Source: Phoronis australis (Eukaryota > Phoronida > Phoronidae). Taken from it: a DNA stretch of 64,000 nucleotides. Shown here one piece after another: positions 13,020-22,700 of this stretch (position 1 is its first letter; every line of letters starts with the position of its first letter). Both the position numbers and the translations under genes were made by a program. The stretch lies in contig NMRA01000061.1 of assembly GCA_002633005.1 (NCBI GenBank), positions 407,472 to 471,471 on the forward strand. The letters are read 5' to 3'. The notes under the pieces were generated by a model. That model ran no database searches and was not told the DNA's origin. It worked only from the letters and a program-made list of their open reading frames with translations.

Positions 13020-13145
13020 TAGAGTTCAGTAACGCCAGGACCTTCACTAGGACCTCGCTAAAATCTAGCCAAAATCACGTGTTCCACGACAAAATTTCAC
13101 GTAATCTCGCGAAGTCTTGGGAGGTCCTAGCGTTCCTGAACTCTA
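13020..13145. repeat. MITE-like repeat, copy 3 (inverted)
   Basis: The ends tagagttcagtaacgccagg and cgttcctgaactcta are inverted repeats of each other. The interior (aaaatctagccaaaatcacg, then gtaatctcgc) is the reverse complement of the elements at 1424 and 7518. Confidence 0.75.
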
Positions 13146-14331
13146 ACCAGAATCAGCCTCGTCCCCACGCCTCAAGAGGACGCTGATCGGTTTAGCCACA
13201 TTTGAGGCTTGGTTTTGGGAAATACCATCTGCGCAATGATTGGCCGCTTCTGCTGTACCCTGAATTAGAAACTGGGCGAAGCGAAGGACGCTTTCGTGAT
13301 ATCTAAAGAGTGTTACGTCGAATGTTACCTAGTGGTGTAGTGATAACAGTCGGAGGGAGCGGGGGAGTCAAACGTAATTTCAAGACAATCGACCACACCG
13401 ATGCATCGTGAACCCAAATCTGCCTAAGTACCTCCTTGAAGAACAAACAGATTGATAAAGCTTGAGTTTTTGAGCGAAATAATACATTCTGCAAACCACA
13501 ACTTCTGTAGTAATAGTTTGTGTGTGTAAGAACCTATCCACATCTATAGAACATGTAAAGTAGTTAAAACGAGTCTTAAGTAGATTGATGCCTGTGGTAA
13601 TTCAGCATACAAAATAAAATTCACCAATGTTACTAGTTATAAAGAAAACCGTACATATCAATATAGTCTAATACCAACAGAACTGTGTATTTCTCCAAAG
13701 CTAGTACTATTGCTAATTTTGTCAAATAATTGACGTTCGGATAATGAGAGAGGTCGTATTCCCAATTGATTGTGGGCGGTAAGAAATTGTTCCTTAACAA
13801 CACATTAAACCCTTCCCAGTCCTCAGATCATTGTCGAGAAGGACGGATATCTCATATATCTATTCTGGGATGTTCACGCAGCAGTTTAAGTCTGTTCGCA
13901 AAATGTTCAACAAAGCACCAACGAAAACAAGAGTATGAATAGCATCTACCGGGAATTTCTGAAAATAGGTCCATGGGCCAATATTTTCAGTGAAAACTAC
14001 CTTTCGGCAAAAACGGCAGATTAAACCGAATATACTCCTGGGCATATTTTTGGAAACGAGAAACAGTGTATTTTCGGAAACTGTTTGACATAAATATGTC
14101 TTTTTAATGTATGTAGTTTTATCTCATCTTTAAGAATTTTATTTGTTCATACTTATTTCACATTCAGCAAACACATTGCTTCAAAACTGCCCTTCCAAAC
14201 GTGCAAGCAGTTACCAAATAATACGCCCATGGGCGTGCTTTTGGACAATTTTCCGAAAACACGCCCATGGGCCTACTTTTGCGTGGTCTACTTTCGGAAA
14301 TTCCCGGTAAGACGCACGTGAATCATGATCG

Positions 14332-14630
14332 TCAGCTTGCAATGGCTTCACGTGGGATTATTTTCATGATAACTTTCTTAAATGAATACGTAGGTGGTTT
14401 CAGCGGTTTCCAGCTTATTCCATCAAATCTCCCTTCTTCAACAGCGCCTTTCTTGTAATACTTTCCGTTCAAGTTGGCTTTATAACACTTGTAGTACCAC
14501 CAGCCGGCTGAGAATCTTTTCGCGCAGCTGCCGTCAAATTCCTTTTCCGCTTTGTCATTGTCTCTGTCATACGTGGAAAATTTCTCCAAATTGTGCTTAG
14601 ACATTGCATCTCCTGCGTTGCCTTGATAAC
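14332..14630 (-). pseudogene. Duplicate of the final fibrinogen-domain exon
   Basis: This encodes the C-terminal part of a fibrinogen-like domain, with the calcium-binding DRDND motif, a Cys pair 13 residues apart, and LNGKYY. The encoded residues match the exon at 19779-20077. On the present assembly it has no 5' partner other than 14957-15127 because the N gap cuts it off. It most likely represents the other allele of the fibrinogen gene, not a decayed gene: the frame and the acceptor at 14631-14632 are intact. Confidence 0.8.
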
Positions 14631-14956
14631 CTGTAAGGAAAAAATAAAAACATGCAAACCCATGCGCTTCACTTTTTTCTATCCAAGCCCCATATCTAAT
14701 GAATATTGAGATCTAGACTTGCAAGACATTTCCAAACTGAGATCAAATTTTTTAATAAAAGCTGTACATGCAGTAGGACACAAATCTGAAGAAAAATACA
14801 CAAAAATGTCGACAATCTGCGATCATGTACTTCAAGAACAAACCCATTTAGTTTCCAGTTTGTTACGCGGCACTTGCTTCAAAGATAAATGATTGGAAGT
14901 GTTAGTTCAAATTCAAAGACTTTGATATTCAGTTGCAAGGACTGTAAAAGTGAAAC

Positions 14957-15127
14957 CTTGTAAATGTAGCCTGTATCCGCCTTCTTCATTCTCGATTCTG
15001 AATCGTGAATATTCGGCATAAAAGTTCTCTCTGTTCCACGATGTTAACTCAATGCGAAGACTGTAATCATCCGAGTTGGTGATGTAATGGATATTGTCAT
15101 TCCCGAGCCAGTGATCTCCGAGGCTAC
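14957..15127 (-). pseudogene. Duplicate of the middle fibrinogen-domain exon
   Basis: This 171-bp phase 1-1 exon encodes the HWLGNDNIHYIT segment of a fibrinogen-like domain and is identical in encoded protein to 20404-20574. The acceptor (CAG at 15130-15128 on the minus strand) and the donor (GT at 14956-14955) are intact. The N gap starts 26 bp upstream, which removes the rest of the gene from this copy. Confidence 0.8.
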
Positions 15128-15153
15128 CTGTGAATGAATTTAGTTTTTTTTTC

Positions 15154-16137
15154 NNNNNNNNNNNNNNNNNNNNNNNNNNNNNNNNNNNNNNNNNNNNNNN
15201 NNNNNNNNNNNNNNNNNNNNNNNNNNNNNNNNNNNNNNNNNNNNNNNNNNNNNNNNNNNNNNNNNNNNNNNNNNNNNNNNNNNNNNNNNNNNNNNNNNNN
15301 NNNNNNNNNNNNNNNNNNNNNNNNNNNNNNNNNNNNNNNNNNNNNNNNNNNNNNNNNNNNNNNNNNNNNNNNNNNNNNNNNNNNNNNNNNNNNNNNNNNN
15401 NNNNNNNNNNNNNNNNNNNNNNNNNNNNNNNNNNNNNNNNNNNNNNNNNNNNNNNNNNNNNNNNNNNNNNNNNNNNNNNNNNNNNNNNNNNNNNNNNNNN
15501 NNNNNNNNNNNNNNNNNNNNNNNNNNNNNNNNNNNNNNNNNNNNNNNNNNNNNNNNNNNNNNNNNNNNNNNNNNNNNNNNNNNNNNNNNNNNNNNNNNNN
15601 NNNNNNNNNNNNNNNNNNNNNNNNNNNNNNNNNNNNNNNNNNNNNNNNNNNNNNNNNNNNNNNNNNNNNNNNNNNNNNNNNNNNNNNNNNNNNNNNNNNN
15701 NNNNNNNNNNNNNNNNNNNNNNNNNNNNNNNNNNNNNNNNNNNNNNNNNNNNNNNNNNNNNNNNNNNNNNNNNNNNNNNNNNNNNNNNNNNNNNNNNNNN
15801 NNNNNNNNNNNNNNNNNNNNNNNNNNNNNNNNNNNNNNNNNNNNNNNNNNNNNNNNNNNNNNNNNNNNNNNNNNNNNNNNNNNNNNNNNNNNNNNNNNNN
15901 NNNNNNNNNNNNNNNNNNNNNNNNNNNNNNNNNNNNNNNNNNNNNNNNNNNNNNNNNNNNNNNNNNNNNNNNNNNNNNNNNNNNNNNNNNNNNNNNNNNN
16001 NNNNNNNNNNNNNNNNNNNNNNNNNNNNNNNNNNNNNNNNNNNNNNNNNNNNNNNNNNNNNNNNNNNNNNNNNNNNNNNNNNNNNNNNNNNNNNNNNNNN
16101 NNNNNNNNNNNNNNNNNNNNNNNNNNNNNNNNNNNNN
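15154..16137. other. Assembly gap (984 N)
   Basis: The gap is a run of N of undetermined sequence. Its left edge ends the first copy of the duplicated block and its right edge starts the second copy inside the homeobox last exon. Open frames that cross it are artefacts. Confidence 0.99.
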
Positions 16138-16194
16138 GACCAAACCCTCCCCACGTTTGGCACCACACAACATTCTACGCCCATAGTTGCGTAA
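16138..16194 (+). pseudogene. Duplicated 3' tip of the homeobox coding region
   Basis: This is the last 18 codons and stop of the homeobox gene, repeated after the gap with one silent change (cacg to caca). It has no upstream exon here because the gap interrupts it, and it is best read as the other allele. Confidence 0.85.
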
Positions 16195-17572
16195 AGTGTG
16201 CGTACATATATCATGCAGCTGACCATTAGTGATGCTATGTCTCATTAAACTGTGACTATGCAAATGAGGTACTAGTTTACAAACAACCCCAGTGTGCCGG
16301 AAACCATCCGAGAACTAGTTACCATTACAATCTCGCGAAAGTCTCGTTTTGTGAGACTATTTTTATGTAAATGAGTGTGATAATATGTCAGTGTTACCCT
16401 ATTGAAACAAGGCTCAGTTTTTATCATTTGTTCATTTCAGTATCAAATAACGATTGCCTAATATTTGGAATTAATAGGGTTTTCTCTACGTTGCACACTT
16501 GTTTTTCAATGTATCAGTGGCGGTGTTTCTTTAAAACCGCAATTTATTTACAAATTGTTTCTTTTCCTGATTATACTTGTACACATAGTTCTCCAGGTGG
16601 CGTTTGCTGCAATTTAAATAATCACGGTTTTAATGAGACATAGCATCTTTAATTATTTTGTTTTTTTGTGCAAAATATGCTCTCAACTTCACCATAATGT
16701 TCTTGCAACAGGTTGTTCTTGACCTTTGCTAGATTCTAGGCTGATGACTGAGGGTAGTGCTACACCAAAAGTGCGCTAGCAATCATACATTGATGATTGT
16801 CAGCAGACCACAGGTACAAACTTTTTGTAGTGAGCAGCAGTGATAAAGCGTCACCTAACGGTAGACCGACCTAAGCACCTGATACTGTGTGCGACATGGT
16901 TCCGAAAATAAACACGCTACGTATACACTGCCTTTATTAAGTGTTTCTTACATACTACTTTGGGCCTTTGGCCATATGTGTATATTTTAATAAATCAACT
17001 ATTATCTTACATACAGTTTTAGATTCTGGTGTGTTTCATTTACTCATATTGTTCTCAACATGTTCTAAACATTTGTGAAACCATTGCCATTTTGGAAATA
17101 AACGTATCAGTAGTTATAACATTTAAAGAGAATTGTTTCACTGTAACCCGCACCAGTCCTCCAAGTATTCACTTCTTAAGTGGGTGATAAACCAGTTTCG
17201 TTTATTTATTAAATGGTGACAGCGAATAACGTTTCTTGTTGTGAGGAAAGAAGTTTTACTTTTACTTGAGCACTCGTATGAATATTACAGCAAAGATGAA
17301 GTCGAACTTCAACCACTTTTGTATTTGTAAACTCCCTTTAACTTGAGTTACGCTAAGTATAAAAACATATTATGAATTTATGAATACGGTAATTCTTCAT
17401 CTACTTAGCACACAATGTGGCGCACGAGTGAAATTTTACAATGTCAAGAAATATAGAGAGCAAAACACGTCAGTCTGTTGCTAGACGCAAAACAACAGTT
17501 AATGAACACGACGAAAGTTTTCAGTCATCCAGTTGAGTAATAAGGTAGAGAACCATCCCCAACACGGAGGAA

Positions 17573-18010
17573 GACATTGATGTTGAATTGGACTACAACA
17601 GAACAGTATTAAAGAGGTGTGGCTATCCTGAGTGGTCATTCCACAAGGCAAACCATTACGGAGTCAGGCCTCAGAACACACAGCCTGACAACAGGGGAAA
17701 CATCAGGATAACATTACCTTTTGTGCCAGGGATCTCAGACCAGGTTAAATCTCATATGAGGGGCCACGATATTTCTTTTGCGTTCAAACCTATTAACACC
17801 ACAGGGAGTCAGATGATAAATGTGAAAGACAAGACCACGAAAGAGAAAACATCAAATGTGGTGTATGGCATTTCATGCTCGGAACCAGGGTGTGGGAAAG
17901 CATACATTGGGGAAACCAAACAAGCCCTGAAAAGTCGTATCAACCAACATCGTGAAAACTGTGCGACAGATCGCATGAAGAGTCACGTGACAACTCAGTA
18001 CGTGGTCTGA
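17573..18010 (+). pseudogene. Penelope-like fragment, second copy, internally deleted
   Basis: This is the same element as at 11868-12455. The frame from 17588 is intact across the site of the first copy's one-base deletion and covers the linker and the GIY...YIG half of the nuclease. It then jumps, through the 238-bp deletion, into sequence that lies beyond the nuclease stop in the other copy. The catalytic Glu region and C-terminus of the nuclease are therefore missing and the domain cannot be functional. Confidence 0.8.
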
Positions 18011-18041
18011 TGAAGTCCACGAGAGGAGGACGTAACGTTGC
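18007..18041 (+). ncRNA. Degenerate hammerhead ribozyme-like motif, copy 2
   Basis: CTGATGA is followed by a GTCC/GGAC stem and then GTAAC, which is one base away from the canonical GAAAC core strand. It is better preserved than the copy at 12558 (GGCC), so the two alleles have decayed differently. Stems I and III are not clear by eye. Confidence 0.5.
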
Positions 18042-18469
18042 CATCTCTATGTAACCGTTAAAAAAAACAGTGCAGGTGGTCTGATGTCATTTGCGGTGCC
18101 GATCAGACATGCGCAGGCCTCATGGTTGGGCCCATTGTAACCGTAAGTCCAGTAATAGATTTATTAATTTTTCAACAGTTAATAATTGTTCCACTATTTA
18201 CAGAAAGATAACGAGCCTTTGAAAACGTGGCAATTGACTTTTTGTAAAATAGATTGAAATTTATCTCACTCGCAAGGTGGTTTAATGCAGAACAGTTCCC
18301 ATATGTTTTAATAATTACTGTGCGCACATCATGCCAAAAATTCCCACAGTTGTGCGGTAGGATAATCAAACCATTCACGTGAAAATGTCCATTAATTGTA
18401 TCAAAATGTCTGTGACTAAAAGAAACTGCGTTTCGTCACTGTCAACTCTACCCGGCTTGCATACCAGTG

Positions 18470-18595
18470 TAGACTTCAGTAACGCCAGAACCTTCACTAG
18501 GACCTCGCTAAAATCTATCCAAAATCACGTGTTCTCACGACAAAATTTCACGTAATCTCGCGAAGTCTTGGGAGGTCCTAGCGTTCCTGAACTCT
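18470..18595. repeat. MITE-like repeat, allelic copy of 13020-13145
   Basis: This has the same inverted ends and interior as 13020-13145, with a few substitutions and one small insertion. It belongs to the second copy of the duplicated block. Confidence 0.75.
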
Positions 18596-19584
18596 AACCA
18601 GAATCAGCCTCGTCCCCACGCCTCAAGAGGACGCTGATCGGTTTAGCCACATTTGAGGCTTGGTTTTGGGAAATACCCTCTGCGCAATGATTGGCCGCTA
18701 CTGCTATACCCTGAATTAGAAATTGGGCGAAGCGAAGGACGCTTTCGTGATATCTAAAGAGTGTTACGTCGAATGTTACCTAGTGGTGTAGTGATAACAG
18801 TCGGAGGGAGCGGGGGAGTCAAACGTAATTTCAAGACAATCGACCACACCGATGCATCACGAACCCAAATCTGCCTAAGTACCTCCTTGAAGAACAAACA
18901 GATTGATAAAGCTTGAGTTTTTGAGCGAGAATATACATTCTTCAAACCACAACTTCTGTAGTAATAGTTTGTGTGTGTAAGAACCTATCCACATCTATAG
19001 AACATGTAAAGTAGTTAAAACGAGTCTTAAGTAGATTGATGCCTGTGGTAATTCAGCATACAAAATAAAATTCACCAATGTTACTAGTTATAAAGAAAAC
19101 CGTACATATCACTATAGTCTAATACCAACAGAACTGTGTATTTCTCCAAAGCTAGTACTATTGCTAATTTTGTCAAATAATTGACGTTCGGATAATGAGA
19201 GAGGTCGTATGCCCAATTGATTGTGGGCGGTAAGAAATTGTTACTTAACAACACATTAAACCCTTCCCAGTCCTCAGATCATTGGCGAGAAGGACGGATA
19301 TCCCATATATCTATTCTGGGATGTTCACGCAGCAGTTTAAGTCTGTTCGCAAAATGTTCAACAAAGCACCAACGAAAACAAGAGTATGAATAGCATCTAC
19401 CGGGAATTTCTGAAAATAGGTCCATGGGCCAATATTCTCAGTGAAAACTACCTTTCGGCAAAAACGGCAGATTAAACCGAATATACTCCTGGGCATATTT
19501 TTGGAAATGAGAGTGTATTTTCGGAAACTGTTTGACATAAATATGTCTTTTTAATGTATGTAGTTTTATCTCATCTTTAAGAAT

Positions 19585-19590
19585 TTTATT
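19585..19590 (-). promoter_or_regulatory. Candidate poly(A) signal of the fibrinogen-domain gene
   Basis: This is AATAAA on the minus strand, about 190 bp beyond the stop codon at 19779. It is well placed for the full-length transcript. Confidence 0.45.
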
Positions 19591-19778
19591 TGTTCATACT
19601 TATTTCACATTCAGCAAACATATTGCTTCAAAACTGCCCTTCAAAACGTGCAAGCAGTTACCAAAAAATACGCCAATGGGCGTGCTTTTGGACAATTTTC
19701 CGAAAACACGCCCATGGGCCTACTTTTGCGTGGTCTACTTTCGGAAATTCCCGGTAAGACGCACGTGAATCATGATCG

Positions 19779-22700
19779 TCAGCTTGCAATGGCTTCACGT
19801 GGGATTATTTTCATGATAACTTTCTTAAATGAATACGTAGGTGGTTTCAGCGGTTTCCAGCTTATTCCATCAAATCTCCCTTCTTCAACAGCGCCTTTCT
19901 TGTAATACTTTCCGTTCAAGTTGGCTTTATAACACTTGTAGTACCACCAGCCGGCTGAGAATCTTTTCGCGCAGCTGCCGTCAAATTCCTTTTCCGCTTT
20001 GTCATTGTCTCTGTCATACGTGGAAAATTTCTCCAAATTGTGCTTGGACATTGCATCTCCTGCGTTGCCTTGATAACCTGTAAGGAAAAAATAAAAACAT
20101 GCAAACCCATGCGCTTCACTTTTTTCTATCCAAGCCCCATATCTAATGAATATTGAGATCTAGACTTGCAAGACATTTCCAAACTGAGATCAAATTTTTT
20201 AATAAAAGCTGTACATGCAGTAGGACACAAATCTGAAGAAAAATACACAAAAATGTCGACAATCTGCGATCATGTACTTCAAGAACAAACCCATTTAGTT
20301 TCCAGTTTGTTACGCGGCACTTGCTTCAAAGATAAATGATTGGAAGTGTTAGTTCAAATTCAAAGACTTTGATATTCAGTTGCAAGGACTGTAAAAGTGA
20401 AACCTTGTAAATGTAGCCTGTATCCGCCTTCTTCATTCTCGATTCTGAATCGTGAATATTCGGCATAAAAGTTCTCTCTGTTCCACGATGTTAACTCAAT
20501 GCGAAGACTGTAATCATCCGAGTTGGTGATGTAATGGATATTGTCATTCCCGAGCCAGTGATCTCCGAGGCTACCTGTGAATGAATTTAGTTTTTTTTTC
20601 AGCATTCAAAATCGCATTGTGCCGATTCATTGAAACGGTGACACACCGTGGCCAGAGGTCCAGTCGCTGTATGTTTTGTTATTTCTGTTCTACTCATACG
20701 TATGAAGTCAAGGTATCGAGAAAATTCCATAGATAGGCCCATGGGATTGTATTCGGAAAATGATAATTTCAGGCGTTTTAGCAACACCAAATAAACGCCC
20801 GTGCATTTATTCGGAAAAGGGTGCGTGTAAAGGGAAAGCCATAGTTTTGCTTAACTTAACACTCTTTTATTAAAACTCAATTTTTATGATTTTTTTGTTA
20901 ATAAATGCATAGTTCGCCAACACCTTGTTCGACGTTTTTAAAAATGATAAATGCACCACAAAACTGAATTGAAATGAAGCGGATTTACTTTACCAATGTC
21001 GTTACCCACCTCCAAACCCTTCCTTGTATTCTGACCATGAACGAGCGAAGTCTGTGGTTCCTTCAGTCCTCCGTTGAATCACCGTCCATCCGCCATTTTT
21101 CATGTCGCAGAAAACGCGTATCGTATGTCCGTTGTGAATTGTGATCTCGAACGCACTATCTCTCTTTCGGCCGCTCAAAAAGACATCATAGCAGTCTGTG
21201 AAAAAATGTGCGTCAGCCAATAAGTTTCTGTTTTGTTCATCTATTTACAAAACTGGTGTTGATTTGGACTTTCAAAAATTACCTGCGTTGCATAATTAAC
21301 TTCGACAAAATGTCATGAAGAGAATTTCGTAAACGCAAGATTTTCGCTGAGGAAACTATGGATGATCACGTGTTTCGCTTAATTATAATTCATTGCTTCT
21401 ACGGATCACAAACCTGAATAATAGAAGAATAGATGCAGAAGACGTTACATCATCCATGTCCTAATTTCATTAACACATTACAGTCTATGTCGCCAGGAAA
21501 GTTGTTACTATGAATTTAATTTAGCCGATAGAAGATGTGGCCAGGGTAATGATTTCTGATCGTGTGCCAACTACTAGGTGAGGCTATGATTGTTTTTTGG
21601 TAGGAAGCCAGACCCGCATTTACGCCGTAAGCCAACACTTATCTCATTTAGGTATTGTCAAATTATCTCCCCATGAGCAACAAGATGTGGCACGTTACCT
21701 TTACTCGCGAGATTGCTGCGTCTACGGAACTCGTCCGAGGGTACCATCCATAGATGAAATGTAACGCAAGATCACGCAAGCCGAGGGAAAGGTCAGCGTT
21801 TAAGTAACCTATCCTTGCAAAATGGCGGCCACTGGAGTGGTTGATCGGTGAGATTGGAATGTTAAATTATGGAATAGACTTTACTGTCTCTATTCCATAT
21901 GTATAGATTTCTCGTCTCACGTGCTTCGCGAATGTCTCGTGTCTACAGAACGTAGCCCCGATAGTTTGTTTGGGTGTAAGAACGTTTTGCTATCTGCATG
22001 GTTCCCCGAGAAAACGAGTTCTGTATCCCCACCGAAATTTTCAGAACAGTAAAGCAAGAATGCTTCACGTCACTTATCCCGGTGAAATAAGCCTGAAGCG
22101 GAGCAAGGTTTTGACACCAAAATGCAGCTCAGTTTTGGCATGTCTTTCTGCTTTTGTTTCTGTCCATATTTTCAGATTTAAAACTGTGCTTGCCCGGGCA
22201 CTTCGCCGGAAAGGATGAAAAGTGCAAAAAGGGATTTTACTTGTGGGCGCTTTCTCGGAAAATAACCGAAACGACCTTTATTGGTGTTCTTTTATGGAGC
22301 GGCGATTTTTTGGAAGCGGATCATCCACCATACGCGTGAGAATCTGAGAGCGAACAAAATCCACTCCTGACGTTGCAAGGCAGCGCATTCCTATTGTAGC
22401 GATGAAAAAGACCGGAGGACAAAGTTGGTATCGACGAGGGAGACCAAAAATGGTGTCGACGTGAGCGCGCTCACGCTTTTCTCATCCCCCTCTAAAAGGA
22501 AACTTTCTTACTCTTAGGCTAGGACCCAATGTTTATTGGGTCCTAGGCTTAATTTATTTGTTTGACATGTCAAGTCAGTTGATCTCTGTGGGTTTGTTTT
22601 TTATCAAATATCTTATTAATCCCAATATAAATCATACTTCCCAAAGGAAATGTTGAAATAAGCCTGAAACACATTGAAAATATATAGAGGATTTACCTTT

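Larger units (their letters stand above)
10418..15153. repeat. First copy of a 4.7-kb duplicated block (probable allele)
   Basis: This block aligns almost base for base with 16138-20600. It carries the last codons and 3' flank of the homeobox gene, a Penelope-like fragment, a MITE and the last two fibrinogen-domain exons. It ends exactly where the N gap begins, and its partner starts exactly where the gap ends. The copies differ by scattered single-base changes, small indels and one 238-bp segment (12267-12504) present only here. Two allelic contigs laid side by side explain this better than a real tandem duplication. Confidence 0.85.
16138..20600. repeat. Second copy of the duplicated block (probable allele)
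   Basis: This is the counterpart of 10418-15153. It continues beyond 20600 into unique sequence that holds the 5' part of the fibrinogen gene. It lacks 238 bp of the Penelope-like nuclease, apparently lost between two cgt triplets, and keeps the base missing from the first copy near 12026. Each copy therefore carries its own damage, as expected of alleles of an already dead insertion. Confidence 0.85.

Noticed and set aside
14913-16263. Several 340-440-codon open frames crossing the gap on both strands
   Set aside because: They are made of N codons; only the short ends are sequence.
22664-22696. A 33-nt intron (gtaaat...tttcag) near the end of the large exon
   Set aside because: It is too short for a normal animal intron and, being a multiple of three, leaves the frame unchanged; the phase-1 donor instead fits the fibrinogen exon.
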